Shown here: positions 1-9,201 of the stretch, piece after piece
Numbering within the stretch: the first letter of the stretch is position 1
How the letters are laid out: the number at the start of each line of letters is the position of its first letter
Source of the DNA: Eubacterium sp. 1001713B170207_170306_E7
Lineage (GTDB): Bacteria > Bacillota > Clostridia > Eubacteriales > Eubacteriaceae
DNA: 64,000 nucleotides
Assembly (NCBI RefSeq): GCF_015547515.1
Contig: NZ_JADMVE010000001.1
Coordinates: forward strand, 496,406 to 560,405
Direction of reading: 5' to 3'
Program-made: the position numbers and the translations under genes
Notes under the pieces: generated by a model
What the model saw: the letters and a program-made list of their open reading frames with translations, nothing else
Databases searched by the model: none
Told to the model about the DNA's origin: nothing

Positions 1-1
1 C

Positions 2-1222
2 AACACTTTGATTCTCATTGCTTTTCTTTTTTTATTTATCTTACTGCTGGGCTTTCTTGTTCAATGGAGCCTGGGGCTTACCGGGGAAGTCTATCTGATG
101 GATACTGCCAAGGGCATCATCAATAATTCGGCGGAATCGGAAAAGGGCGACGGTATTTTCAATAATAATTCCATGCATGACAAAATGGGCTATGAATACA
201 TTGAATGGGATGAGAATAACCAGACTGTCAGTATGAAGGTCGAGGATAATGATTTGATCATGCATGGCTACGAACTGGCAATGGATCAGAGCTTTAACAA
301 TGATTTTAAGGTTTTTAATCTTAACGGGGCAGATTACAGAGTTTATGTGACACGGTTCAGCCGTGGGGATGAATCCCACACTTTGGAGGTGTTTCAGCAG
401 ATTACAACGGAACGCTCCATGATTACCTATGTGATTTCCTTCCTGCTCTTTATCGGCAGCGGGGGCATCCTCCTGCTGATCCCGATCAGCTATTTTCTGG
501 CCGGGAAGTCTTTACAGCCGATCAAGGAAACCTTTGAGAACCAGAAGAAATTCATCGCGGACGCTTCCCACGAGCTCAGAACGCCGCTGACGGTTATCCA
601 GACCAACGTGGAGGTCCTGAAGCTAAAGGAAGACGAGGTACTCAAGGATAATATCCGCTGGCTCAACAACATCAGCCTTGAGAGTGAGACCATGGCCCAC
701 CTGGTGTCGGAATTACTGCTGATTGCCCAGGCGGACAACAAAAAGGTCATCATGAAGAAGGAAGTCTTTGACCTCAGCGCGCTCTGCGCTGAAATTATCG
801 ACCTGATGTTTGACGTCGCCAGAGAGAATGAGATCGCGCTCAAGGGCAATATCGCAGAGGGCATCGACTATAAAGGCGATGAGGAGCGGATAAAACAGGC
901 CATCCGTATTCTGGTCGATAACGCCATTAAATACACGCCTGGCGAAGGAACCGTGACGCTTTCTCTAAACGTGACAAAGCGAAATGTCTGTATCGCGGTT
1001 AAGGATACGGGTGTCGGTCTGACAGAGGAAGCGAAAAAGAAAATATTCAGCCGTTTTTACCGCGTGGACGATGCGCGAAACCGCGAAAAAGGCGGCGTTG
1101 GTCTGGGGCTGAGCATTGCGGATATGATCGTGAAGCAGCATAGCGGCAAAATAAAAATTGACAGTGTGCCCGATCAGGGAAGCACCTTTACGATTGTACT
1201 GCCAAAGACCACTTTGAAATAG
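2..1222 (+). CDS. Sensor histidine kinase (5' end outside window)
   Basis: Membrane sensor kinase of a two-component system; signal unknown. The frame is open back to the first base, so the true start and the partner regulator lie upstream and the TTG at base 8 is not convincing as a start. Two membrane segments flank an extracytoplasmic region of roughly 120 residues. Next come the HisKA H-box HELRTPL, whose phospho-accepting His is encoded at 569-571, and a HATPase_c domain with N box (DNAIKYTP), G1 (DTGVGL), F box (FSRFYRVD) and G2 (GVGLGLS). All catalytic motifs are intact. An intrinsic terminator follows directly, so this is the last gene of its operon. Confidence 0.93.
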   Translation, partial: NTLILIAFLFLFILLLGFLVQWSLGLTGEVYLMDTAKGIINNSAESEKGDGIFNNNSMHDKMGYEYIEWDENNQTVSMKVEDNDLIMHGYELAMDQSFNNDFKVFNLNGADYRVYVTRFSRGDESHTLEVFQQITTERSMITYVISFLLFIGSGGILLLIPISYFLAGKSLQPIKETFENQKKFIADASHELRTPLTVIQTNVEVLKLKEDEVLKDNIRWLNNISLESETMAHLVSELLLIAQADNKKVIMKKEVFDLSALCAEIIDLMFDVARENEIALKGNIAEGIDYKGDEERIKQAIRILVDNAIKYTPGEGTVTLSLNVTKRNVCIAVKDTGVGLTEEAKKKIFSRFYRVDDARNREKGGVGLGLSIADMIVKQHSGKIKIDSVPDQGSTFTIVLPKTTLK

Positions 1223-1228
1223 CTATAA

Positions 1229-1279
1229 AGATAAATTTCATGACGTTCTGAGTGTTCGGAATGAGATTTATCTTTTTTT
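1229..1279 (+). terminator. Intrinsic terminator after sensor kinase
   Basis: A 13-base arm at 1229-1241 pairs with 1261-1273, with one wobble near the loop, and a run of T follows. It separates the kinase from trmL. Confidence 0.75.
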
Positions 1280-1332
1280 ATGGTTTTAACATAAATCAAA
1301 GAGCATTAAAAAGGAAAGAGGGTATTATTAAA

Positions 1333-1797
1333 ATGAATGTTGTACTTTACCAGCCAGAGATACCACAAAACACCGGAAACATCGCGAGAACCTGTGCGCT
1401 GACAAACACAAAGCTGCACCTTATCAGGCCACTGGGCTTTTCGCTGGACGAGAAGCATCTGAAACGGGCCGGACTGGATTACTGGGATCTTCTGGATCTG
1501 GCGGTTTACGATGATTTTGAGGATTTTTTAGCCCAGAATCCCGATCCCGAAATCTATGTCCTCACCACCCACGCAAAGGCCTTCTATGCCGATATCGAGT
1601 ATGCTGAGGACGCGTACCTGCTGTTTGGGCGGGAAACGGCCGGCCTTCCGGAGGCGATCCACAGCGCCTACCCGGACCACCGTTTCAGAATTCCCATGAA
1701 AAACCATGAGCGGGCCCGCTCGCTTAACCTTTCAAATTCGGTCAATATTGTTTTGTACGAAGCGCTCAGGCAGCAGGGCTTCCCGGAGCTGGTGTAG
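1333..1797 (+). CDS. trmL: tRNA (cytidine/uridine-34-2'-O)-methyltransferase TrmL
   Basis: SPOUT-family methyltransferase that adds a 2'-O-methyl group to the wobble base of certain leucine tRNAs, using SAM. The protein is 154 residues, the usual TrmL length. It opens with the family start MNVVLYQPEIPQNTGN and has the SAM-knot motifs LFGRETAGLP and RIPM...SLNLSNSVNIVLYEA. The ATG at 1333 follows an AGGAAAGAGGG ribosome site; the frame stays open upstream to a GTG at 1252, but that stretch overlaps the terminator and is not family-like. It stands alone between a terminator and the promoter of the next gene. Confidence 0.93.
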   Translation: MNVVLYQPEIPQNTGNIARTCALTNTKLHLIRPLGFSLDEKHLKRAGLDYWDLLDLAVYDDFEDFLAQNPDPEIYVLTTHAKAFYADIEYAEDAYLLFGRETAGLPEAIHSAYPDHRFRIPMKNHERARSLNLSNSVNIVLYEALRQQGFPELV

Positions 1798-1880
1798 GCC
1801 TAACGCCGCGGCGTATGAAAAACAATGAAAAAAACTGAAAAAATTTTCAAAAAGGGTTCTAAAATCCATTGATTCTGTGT

Positions 1881-1886
1881 TATAAT
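1881..1886 (+). promoter_or_regulatory. -10 box upstream of flippase-like gene
   Basis: A consensus TATAAT lies about 60 bases before the chosen ATG at 1949. The -35 region is weak. A transcript starting near 1893 would exclude the upstream TTG at 1889, which supports the ATG start. Confidence 0.5.
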
Positions 1887-1948
1887 ATTTGAATGAAAAA
1901 GTAAACGATTCGTCATTCGTCTTGAGGAACGTTTACGGGCAGGTGACT

Positions 1949-3127
1949 ATGAATGACAGCAACAGTGGGAAAGCGAAGCACCGCTTTTCTGAGTTTTGGA
2001 AAAAATATTCGAACTATATCTTTTTTATTTTTTTAATCGGCGCAACCGTCGTTGTAATCCTGACGCAGGTTAACCTCAGGGAATTCGCGGATACGCTGCG
2101 CCGGGCGAATATCGGTTTTCTTCTGTTGGGAATCGTTTGCGTTTTTATCTACTGGCTTCTGGAGGGGTATATGCTCCTGAAGCTGATGCAGCGCGATTAC
2201 CCGGAGGAGAAGCTGTCCTTCGCGATGGTCGTCACCATTATCGGCCAGTATTATAACCTGATCACACCCGGTTCCTCCGGGGGCCAGCCGCTCCAGCTCT
2301 ACGAGATGTCCCGCCGGGGCTACAGCATGGGCACAGGAACCGCGGTGCTGGTTCAGAAATACGCGTTATACCAGGTGACGGTCACGCTTCTCGCCATTCT
2401 GGCCACGCTGTTGAATCTGGCCAAGATCAACAGCGGCCTGACCGCGGCGCGGTGGCTGATCGCCTTTGGGCTGTTGATCAATATCGCGGGTGTTATTCTC
2501 GTTTTTATTCTGGCGCTGAGCCCGAGAATGGCCCGGGGCATCATGAACGGTGTCGTCCGGTTTTTATTGTTTATCCGGGTTTTTAAAGATCCGGACAAGT
2601 ACTATGCCAAGGTCGATCATTTTATCGGCGAATACTCCGAGGCCATCACGGCGCTCAAGGAGCACAAGCTGGAAACGCTCAGGCTTTTCGTGGTCTCCAT
2701 TGTGCAGATCCTGGTTTTTTACAGTATAAACTACTGGGTCTATTGCTCGCTGGGGCTGACAGGCTCCAGTGCTTTTCTGGTCATATCCATGCAGGCGATC
2801 CTTTATGTGGCAGTTGCCTTCATCCCTACGCCAGGGGCCGCCGGCGGCGCCGAAGCGGGCTTCGCCCTGCTGTTCGGGCCGATTTATGGAGCGGTTAACA
2901 TGTCGGTGGCGTTGATACTGTGGCGGATTATCACCTTTTACTTTATCATTTTGTTTGGTGGGATCTTCCTTTCCCTGCGGTCTGTCATCATGGGCAAAAG
3001 GGAATACAAAAAAATGACACGGACAGACGCCCTGGACATTGAACACGTTATAAAACAGGAAGAGCTGGAAGAATCTTTTAAAGCGAAAGAACAGCCGAAA
3101 GAAGGAGATAAATTTGAAGAAAATTGA
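1949..3127 (+). CDS. Flippase-like integral membrane protein (LPG synthase TM-domain family)
   Basis: Polytopic membrane protein of 392 residues from the family named for the membrane half of lysylphosphatidylglycerol synthase (UPF0104/YbhN-like). It has about eight hydrophobic segments between residues 25 and 355. The family motif region around TPGSSGGQP (about residue 110) and the later FIPTPGAAGGAEAG are clear. There is no C-terminal lysyl-transferase domain, so it is not a complete MprF; members like this are thought to move or sense lipids, but the substrate is unknown. The charged C-terminal tail overlaps the start of the fumarase gene by 14 bases, so the two are probably co-translated. 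Confidence 0.85.
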   Translation: MNDSNSGKAKHRFSEFWKKYSNYIFFIFLIGATVVVILTQVNLREFADTLRRANIGFLLLGIVCVFIYWLLEGYMLLKLMQRDYPEEKLSFAMVVTIIGQYYNLITPGSSGGQPLQLYEMSRRGYSMGTGTAVLVQKYALYQVTVTLLAILATLLNLAKINSGLTAARWLIAFGLLINIAGVILVFILALSPRMARGIMNGVVRFLLFIRVFKDPDKYYAKVDHFIGEYSEAITALKEHKLETLRLFVVSIVQILVFYSINYWVYCSLGLTGSSAFLVISMQAILYVAVAFIPTPGAAGGAEAGFALLFGPIYGAVNMSVALILWRIITFYFIILFGGIFLSLRSVIMGKREYKKMTRTDALDIEHVIKQEELEESFKAKEQPKEGDKFEEN

Positions 3128-3956
3128 TGTTAAGTACATCAGAGACGCCGTCGCAGAAATGTGCATTGAAGCAAACACGGTACTTACGGATGATATTCTC
3201 AAAGAGATGGAGGTTGCGCTGGCAAGGGAAGAATCCCCGAGCGCCATTTCCATTTTGGAAACGATGATTGAAAACTTTGAGGTGGCGGAGAAGAAGGAGA
3301 TTCCCATCTGTCAGGATACGGGAATGGCCGTTATCTTTGTCACCATGGGGCAGGACCTGCAGATCGCCGGAGGTTCTCTGGAGGACGCCATTCAGGATGG
3401 TGTCGAAAAGGGCTACCGCGAGGGTTATCTGAGAAAATCGGTCGTGGATGACCCCTTTATCAGAAATAATACCGGTACCAATACCCCGGCCATTATCCAC
3501 TATAAGGTAGTTCCGGGTGACGCCCTTCAGCTCAAGGTAATGCCAAAGGGCTTTGGCTCGGAAAACACCAGCGCCATGAAGATGCTCAAGCCATCGGACG
3601 GGATCAAGGGTGTTGAGGAGTTTGTGGTGGAAACAGTGGAAAAGGGCGCTCCGAACGCCTGCGCGCCGATTATTGTGGGCGTGGGAGTGGGCGGCACCTT
3701 TGAAAAGGCAGCACTTTTAGCCAAGGAGGCCCTGAGCCGGCCCATCGGCGTGCGCAATGCCAGACAGCATATCCAGGGCCTCGAGGAAATACTGATTGAG
3801 CGGTGTAACAATCTGGGCATCGGGCCCATGGGGCTCGGCGGGATCAACACGGTTTTGAGTGTCAATGTCGATGTTTTCCCAACGCATATTGCCGGATTGC
3901 CGGTTGCTGTCAATATCTGCTGCTATGTTAACCGTCATGTGGAACGGACACTGTAG
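3114..3956 (+). CDS. Class I fumarate hydratase, alpha subunit
   Basis: Catalytic [4Fe-4S] subunit of a two-subunit fumarase or related tartrate dehydratase, interconverting malate and fumarate in the cytoplasm. The 280-residue protein has three well-placed cysteines for the cluster: Cys66 in CQDTG, Cys183 in PNACAP and Cys231 in CNNLGIGPMG. The start is TTG, with AAGGAGATAAA just upstream and 14 bases of overlap with the preceding gene. The beta subunit follows after 9 bases. Fumarate and L(+)-tartrate specificity cannot be separated by eye; fumarase is preferred because no tartrate genes are nearby. Confidence 0.92.
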   Translation: MKKIDVKYIRDAVAEMCIEANTVLTDDILKEMEVALAREESPSAISILETMIENFEVAEKKEIPICQDTGMAVIFVTMGQDLQIAGGSLEDAIQDGVEKGYREGYLRKSVVDDPFIRNNTGTNTPAIIHYKVVPGDALQLKVMPKGFGSENTSAMKMLKPSDGIKGVEEFVVETVEKGAPNACAPIIVGVGVGGTFEKAALLAKEALSRPIGVRNARQHIQGLEEILIERCNNLGIGPMGLGGINTVLSVNVDVFPTHIAGLPVAVNICCYVNRHVERTL

Positions 3957-3965
3957 GAGGCTTAC

Positions 3966-4529
3966 ATGAGTGTAATACGATTAACAACGCCGGTTTCAAA
4001 AGAGGATGCCGCCAAATTAAAAGCCGGCGACCAGGTTTTGATCTCCGGGGTTATCTATACAGCGCGGGACGCGGCACACAAGCGAATGGTTGAAACCCTT
4101 GAAGCCGGCGGGACACTGCCCGTTGATTTTACCGATCAGATTATTTACTATGTGGGGCCATGTCCTGCAAAGCCGGGTGAGATTATCGGCTCTGCCGGGC
4201 CGACAACCAGCCATCGCATGGACGCTTACGCGCCCACACTGATGGAGAATGGTCTGCGCGGCATGATCGGAAAGGGAAACCGCGGAGAGCTGGTCATCAA
4301 CAGCATGATGATTCACCAGTGTGTTTATTTTGGCTGTGTTGGCGGCGCCGGCGCGCTGCTGCAGGACTGTATAAAATCGGTTGAGGTTCTGGCATATGAG
4401 GAGCTTGGAACCGAGGCGGTGCGTAAGCTGGTGGTAGAGGATTTTCCGGCGCTGGTGGTCATTGACTCCAAGGGAAACAACCTGTACGAAACCGAACGTC
4501 AAAAATACGCTAATAAATTTATTGATTAG
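3966..4529 (+). CDS. Class I fumarate hydratase, beta subunit
   Basis: C-terminal (beta) half of the two-subunit iron-sulfur fumarase; it shapes the substrate pocket together with the alpha subunit. The 187-residue protein has the expected motifs GDQVLISG, GPTTSHRMD and GKGNRGE, followed by the conserved HQCVYFGCVGGAGAL segment. It starts with ATG after TAGGAGGCTTAC. It sits between the alpha subunit (9 bases) and an aminotransferase (12 bases), so all three are very likely one operon. A fumarase beside an aspartate-type aminotransferase suggests flow between amino acids and C4 dicarboxylates, which is inference from position. Confidence 0.92.
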   Translation: MSVIRLTTPVSKEDAAKLKAGDQVLISGVIYTARDAAHKRMVETLEAGGTLPVDFTDQIIYYVGPCPAKPGEIIGSAGPTTSHRMDAYAPTLMENGLRGMIGKGNRGELVINSMMIHQCVYFGCVGGAGALLQDCIKSVEVLAYEELGTEAVRKLVVEDFPALVVIDSKGNNLYETERQKYANKFID

Positions 4530-4541
4530 GAGGAATAGAAA

Positions 4542-5792
4542 ATGTCACGTATGGTTATTGAAAGTTCTGTCCGGGAGGCTGGAACAGATCCGATTTTCAG
4601 AGTCGCAGGTGAAGCTGCGCAGAGAACAAAGGAGTTGGGAACCGAGGCGGTGATCAACTCGACGATTGGGGCTTTGATGGATGATCATGGCGATCTGGTG
4701 GCCTTTAAATCCGTTTTTGACGTTTTAAAGGGCCTGCCGGACGAACAGATCTGCGATTACGCAGGCATTCCCGGGATTCCTGAATTTTTAGATAAGGTAG
4801 TGGACGCCTGCTTTAAGTCCTACCGGCCAGAAGGCCACATCCGCGCCATAGCGACACCGGGTGGAACCGGCGCAGTGCGCCACGCGGTGTGCAATTATAC
4901 CGAGTTTGGTGACCAGATTCTGATTCCGGACTGGTACTGGGCGCCCTACAGCACCATCGCCGATGAAAACAGACGTAAAACGACCACCTTTGAGCTGTTT
5001 GACGAGGCGGGTAATTTTAATATGGAAGCCTATAAGGCAGCGTTCACAGAGCTGCTAAAAAAGCAGAACAGAGTGCTGAGCATTCTCAACACACCGGCCC
5101 ACAACCCGACGGGCTACAGTATTTCGCTGGATGAATGGAAAGAACTGACCGCGTTTTATACCGAAATGGCAGAAGCCAATCCTGACGCGCGAATCATCAT
5201 TCTCTGCGATATCGCGTATATCGATTTCGCCGGCAAGGGTGAGGACGCACGGGCCTTTATGCCGCTGCTTTCCGGACTGCCGGAAAATGTTCTGCCGCTT
5301 TATGCCTACAGTGCCTCAAAGGGCTTTACCATGTATGGACTGCGAAACGGCGCCATTATCTGTGTAGCGCCCACAGAGGAAATCGCCGAGGAATTTGCGG
5401 CGGCCTGTGCCTACTCAAACCGCGGGACCTGGTCCAATGGAACCAGAGGGGCCATGCAGACGCTGGCAGACATCATGACAGACGATAATCTGCGCGACCG
5501 CTTTGTCGCAGAGCAGGATTTCCACAAAGCGATTTTACAAAAGCGCGCAAAGGCCTTCTTAGACGAAGCCGGAAAAATCGGGCTGAAGCTCTGTAATTAT
5601 TGTGATGGATTTTTTATCAGCATCCCCTGTGAAGATCCAAAGGCGGTCAGCGATCTGCTGATGGAAAAAAATGTGTTCATTGTCGCTCTGGCAAAGGGCC
5701 TGCGCTTTGCGCCATGTGCCGTATCGGAAGAAAAATGCCGCAAATCGCCGCAGCTGATCTTAGACGCCATTAAAGAAGTAGCGGGATGCTAA
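4542..5792 (+). CDS. PLP-dependent class I/II aminotransferase
   Basis: Fold-type I aminotransferase of 416 residues. The PLP-binding features are visible: NTPAHNPTGY (binding-loop Asn), CDIAYIDFA (Asp/Tyr that hold the cofactor ring), and the Schiff-base lysine in YSASKGFTMYGLRNG. An Arg near the C-terminus (GLRFAPCA) probably binds the substrate carboxylate. The AGGAGG ribosome site lies 7 bases before the ATG. Placement after the fumarase genes would suit an aspartate or aromatic aminotransferase, but sequence alone does not fix the substrate. Confidence 0.88.
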   Translation: MSRMVIESSVREAGTDPIFRVAGEAAQRTKELGTEAVINSTIGALMDDHGDLVAFKSVFDVLKGLPDEQICDYAGIPGIPEFLDKVVDACFKSYRPEGHIRAIATPGGTGAVRHAVCNYTEFGDQILIPDWYWAPYSTIADENRRKTTTFELFDEAGNFNMEAYKAAFTELLKKQNRVLSILNTPAHNPTGYSISLDEWKELTAFYTEMAEANPDARIIILCDIAYIDFAGKGEDARAFMPLLSGLPENVLPLYAYSASKGFTMYGLRNGAIICVAPTEEIAEEFAAACAYSNRGTWSNGTRGAMQTLADIMTDDNLRDRFVAEQDFHKAILQKRAKAFLDEAGKIGLKLCNYCDGFFISIPCEDPKAVSDLLMEKNVFIVALAKGLRFAPCAVSEEKCRKSPQLILDAIKEVAGC

Positions 5793-5816
5793 AAACAAAT
5801 AAACGGAGGTGTTATT

Positions 5817-6830
5817 TTGAAAGTAAAAATTGTTGATGTTGCAAAAGAAGCAAATGTATCGGTGGCAACCGTATCGCGTGTTGTCAACAACATTCCTTTG
5901 GTTAACGAAGAGACAAAGGAACGTGTGTTAGAGGCCATCAAAAAGACAGGGTATAAGCCTAACGCCATTGCGCGGAGCCTGAAAATCCAGAAAACCAATA
6001 CCCTTGGAATCATGATTCCGGATATTACCAACCCTTTCTATACCGAAATGGTGCGTGGCGCGGAAGATGTCTGTGGTATTTATAATTACAACATCATTCT
6101 GAGTAATACAGACTTTGATCATGAAAAGGAACAGAACTCCCTGGGCGTTCTTGTTGAAAAGCAGTGTGATGGGATCATCTATGTGGGCAAGCATCTGACC
6201 GATGAGCTGAGAGACGATCTGATTGACGCGCCGAGTGAAATTGTCCTGGGCTGTGTGCCGGACGAATCTGGACAGCTGAGCGGCGTTCTGATCGACAACG
6301 AAACAGCGGCTTATGACCTGACCATTGAATGCCTGAAGATGGGCCATACCAAGTTTGCGATTTTCTATGATGAATATAAAGAAGGCTACATTAACCAGAA
6401 ACGCCTTCAGGGGATTAAAAAAGCCCTTGGCGAATGGAATGTTGAGCTGGACGACGACCTCGTTTACTTCGGAAGCCAGAGCACACTGGGCGGCTATCAC
6501 ATGATGGAAGAAGCCCTGGCCGGCGGAAAAGAATTTACCAATGTTTTCTGCTTTAATGACCAGATTGCTCTGGGCGCCATGCGCGCGGCTGAGGATAACG
6601 GAAAGGTTATTCCGGACGATGTGAGCATCTGCGGGTTTAACAATTTCTGGATTGCCGAATGGACCAGACCGCAGATCACAACTGTTGGCCAGCCGATGTA
6701 CGATATCGGGGCCATCGCCACAAGAATGCTGATCAAAATGTGCGAAAAGGAAGAACGGGAAACCAAAACCGTCTTTGTTCCTTATGAAATGCTCATGCGC
6801 AATTCTGTTAAAGATTTAAAAAGTGAATAA
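5817..6830 (+). CDS. LacI-family transcriptional regulator
   Basis: DNA-binding regulator of 337 residues. Residues 1-50 form the LacI helix-turn-helix, with IVDVAKEANVSVATVSRVVN and a hinge helix near PNAIARSL. The rest is a periplasmic-binding-protein-like sensor domain (LGIMIPDITNPFYTEMVRGAE and ICGFNNFWIAEWTRP). The start is TTG, 7 bases after CGGAGGT. It is 24 bases behind the aminotransferase and probably co-transcribed. The inducer is not predictable, and no clear LacI-type palindrome was found nearby. Confidence 0.92.
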   Translation: MKVKIVDVAKEANVSVATVSRVVNNIPLVNEETKERVLEAIKKTGYKPNAIARSLKIQKTNTLGIMIPDITNPFYTEMVRGAEDVCGIYNYNIILSNTDFDHEKEQNSLGVLVEKQCDGIIYVGKHLTDELRDDLIDAPSEIVLGCVPDESGQLSGVLIDNETAAYDLTIECLKMGHTKFAIFYDEYKEGYINQKRLQGIKKALGEWNVELDDDLVYFGSQSTLGGYHMMEEALAGGKEFTNVFCFNDQIALGAMRAAEDNGKVIPDDVSICGFNNFWIAEWTRPQITTVGQPMYDIGAIATRMLIKMCEKEERETKTVFVPYEMLMRNSVKDLKSE

Positions 6831-6886
6831 AAAAGAGCTTTCGGCTGTCTTTATGGCAGCCGATCCATGTATTTGAGGATATAAAA

Positions 6887-7876
6887 ATGATTTTTATTAA
6901 CAATACCTACAGCACAGACCCGACGTTTAATCTGGCATTTGAAGAATATGTCTTTGAATCCATGGACCAGAATGAAACTTATTTTATGCTATGGCAGAAT
7001 GATCATGCCATCATCGTGGGCAAGCACCAGAATACGATCGAGGAGATCAACCAGGATTTTGTGAGAGCACAGGGCATCAAGGTGGTTCGCCGCTTAACCG
7101 GCGGCGGCGCGGTTTACCATGATCTGGGAAACCTGAATTTTACCTTTATCGTCAACAACGACTCCGGCAAACCCTTTGATTTTCAGTCCTTTACAAAGCC
7201 GGTGGTCAAGGCCCTGCAGAGTCTGGGTGTCAATGCCGAGTTTAACGGGCGCAATGACATCACCATCGACGGCAAAAAGTTTTCGGGCAATTCCCAGTAC
7301 GCGAAGCGGGGCAGAGTGCTCCACCACGGAACGATTCTGTTCAACTCAAAGCTGGACACGGTCCAGAGTGCCCTGAAGGTGAAAAAGGATAAAATTGAGT
7401 CTAAGGGTGTAAAATCTGTTAAAAGCCGGGTGACCAATATCGTCAGCTACCTGGAGCCGGGCTTTACACTGGAAGACTTCAAGAAAGCCCTTGTCAGTTA
7501 TATGTTTGAGGACGGGGAGCTTCAGGAACGGAGCCTCACCGAAGCCGATATCGCGGCCATTAAAAAGCTTCAGGAAGAAAAGTATGCGACCTGGGAATGG
7601 AATTATGGACAGTCTCCGGAGTATAACCTGAGAAGGGAAAGAAAATACCCTTGTGGTCTCGTAACTGTTTTAATGACGGTCGATAAGGGTATTATTAAAG
7701 ACATACACTTCTATGGTGATTTTTTTGGCAATGGCGACATCACAAAGCTTGAAGAGCAGCTGATCGGCTTAAAGCCCGAGGAAGGCGTTCTGCGCCGTGT
7801 GCTGCGGGATACCGGCCTGTCGGATTATATCAATGGTATGTCAGACGATGAATTCATTGATCTGATGCTTTGCTAG
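6887..7876 (+). CDS. lplA: Lipoate-protein ligase A
   Basis: Activates free lipoate with ATP and attaches it to a lysine of carrier proteins such as GcvH or E2 subunits. The 329-residue length matches bacterial LplA with a C-terminal accessory domain. Visible motifs include RRLTGGGAVYHDLGNLNFTF (lipoate and adenylate pocket), the catalytic-lysine region ITIDGKKFSGNSQ and the GTILFN strand. This matters for the window because a GcvH-like carrier domain is encoded at 32371-33219 and could be a client. A TraB-family gene follows after 13 bases. Confidence 0.94.
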   Translation: MIFINNTYSTDPTFNLAFEEYVFESMDQNETYFMLWQNDHAIIVGKHQNTIEEINQDFVRAQGIKVVRRLTGGGAVYHDLGNLNFTFIVNNDSGKPFDFQSFTKPVVKALQSLGVNAEFNGRNDITIDGKKFSGNSQYAKRGRVLHHGTILFNSKLDTVQSALKVKKDKIESKGVKSVKSRVTNIVSYLEPGFTLEDFKKALVSYMFEDGELQERSLTEADIAAIKKLQEEKYATWEWNYGQSPEYNLRRERKYPCGLVTVLMTVDKGIIKDIHFYGDFFGNGDITKLEEQLIGLKPEEGVLRRVLRDTGLSDYINGMSDDEFIDLMLC

Positions 7877-7889
7877 GGAGTGTGGACGA

Positions 7890-9059
7890 TTGGAATCAGA
7901 AAATATAACGCGCCTCCAGGTTAATGGCAAAGAGATCATTTTGATTGGAACGGCGCATGTGTCCCCCACAAGTGTGGCGGAGGTCAAAAACCTTATCGAG
8001 ACCGAGTGTCCCGATTCGGTCTGTATCGAGCTGGATGCCGGCAGATATGAGTCGATGAACCAGAAGGAGCAGTGGGCAGATGCCGACATTATAAAGGTGA
8101 TAAAGGATGGACGGGCGGGCTTTTTGTTCGCCAATATCATTTTGTCCAATTATCAGAGAAAGCTGGCAGAGCAGTTTGACATCCGCTCCGGCCAGGAGAT
8201 GATGCAGGGCATAGAATCTGCTAAAAACTGCGGCGCTCAGCTGGTGCTGGCAGACCGCAGCATCCAGGTTACCTTTAACCGTATCTGGAAGGGCTGCAGC
8301 CTGTGGGAAAAAATGAAGCTGCTGACCACAATCATCATGAGCATCATTGATGATGAAGAAATCACCGAGGAAGAGCTTGAGGAATTGAAAACAGAGGATA
8401 TGCTCTCAGCGGCATTGTCTGAGCTTGGCAATTCCTTTAAGGGTGTAAAGAAGTACCTGGTCGATGAGCGGGACCAGTACCTGGCCTACAAAATTAAAAA
8501 CGCTCCGGGGAATAAGGTGGTTGCGGTTCTGGGGGCAGCACATGTACCCGGGATCAAAGAGGAGCTCTACAAAGAGCAGGACATCACAGAGCTCGAAGCC
8601 TTACCGCCTAAGTCAAAAGCCGGAAAGATCATTGGCTGGTCTATCCCGGTTCTGCTGGTCCTTCTGGTGCTGGTGACTTTTACCGTCAACCCCGGATCCG
8701 GCTGGGAGCAAACGCGCAACTGGCTTCTGTGGACCACGTCGCTGGCCGGAATTGGCGCGCTTCTGGCTGGAGGGCATATTCTCTCGATTCTCACGGCCAT
8801 TGTCGCGGCGCCGATTTCCGCTTTGAGTCCTGTTTTGGCAGCTGGATGGTTTTCAGGTATCACGGAAGCCCATTTCAGAAAGCCTAAGGTGGAGGATTTT
8901 GAGTCTCTGCCCAAGGATCTGGGCTCTTTTAAGGGCCTTTGGCACAATAAGGTGACAAAGATACTGCTGGTGGTTATTTTGACGAATGTTGGCTGTGCCA
9001 TTGGAAACATAACGGGCAGCCTGAACATTATTGGTATTTTTATACAAACATTCTCGTGA
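7890..9059 (+). CDS. TraB/GumN family membrane protein
   Basis: Protein of 389 residues with an N-terminal TraB domain (about residues 8-235) that carries the paired signatures LIGTAHVSPTS and AVLGAAHVPGI, followed by four or five C-terminal membrane helices (about 250-389). The TraB fold resembles the Tiki/EreA metalloprotease-like group. The GTAH and GAAH histidines, with acidic residues such as SVCIELD, are the presumed metal site. The start is TTG behind GGGAG. The family's bacterial function is unsettled. Weak coupling to lplA (13 bases) suggests co-transcription only. Confidence 0.85.
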   Translation: MESENITRLQVNGKEIILIGTAHVSPTSVAEVKNLIETECPDSVCIELDAGRYESMNQKEQWADADIIKVIKDGRAGFLFANIILSNYQRKLAEQFDIRSGQEMMQGIESAKNCGAQLVLADRSIQVTFNRIWKGCSLWEKMKLLTTIIMSIIDDEEITEEELEELKTEDMLSAALSELGNSFKGVKKYLVDERDQYLAYKIKNAPGNKVVAVLGAAHVPGIKEELYKEQDITELEALPPKSKAGKIIGWSIPVLLVLLVLVTFTVNPGSGWEQTRNWLLWTTSLAGIGALLAGGHILSILTAIVAAPISALSPVLAAGWFSGITEAHFRKPKVEDFESLPKDLGSFKGLWHNKVTKILLVVILTNVGCAIGNITGSLNIIGIFIQTFS

Positions 9060-9135
9060 TAATCCCAATCTGCCTCCGAATAATTGTATAAACATGCAGA
9101 AAATGAAAAAAACAAGGTATTATTATAAAAAATAC

Positions 9136-9164
9136 TTGTGTATGTATACAATATGCGATATAAT
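9136..9164 (+). promoter_or_regulatory. Sigma-A promoter of polar amino acid ABC operon
   Basis: TTGTGT (9136-9141) and TATAAT (9159-9164) are separated by exactly 17 bases. An imperfect inverted repeat (CAAGGTATT ... AATACTTG) spans the -35 region and could be an operator. Confidence 0.7.
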
Positions 9165-9201
9165 GCTTTTAATCAATTTTCGTATATAAAAGGAGGAAAT
9201 G

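Noticed and set aside
1803-1814. Perfect palindrome ACGCCGCGGCGT as a terminator after trmL
   Set aside because: No T-run follows and the hairpin has almost no loop; function not supportable.
6841-6863. Hairpin TCGGCTG/CAGCCGA between the LacI gene and lplA as a terminator
   Set aside because: No T-run follows on the coding strand; only a weak intercistronic stem.
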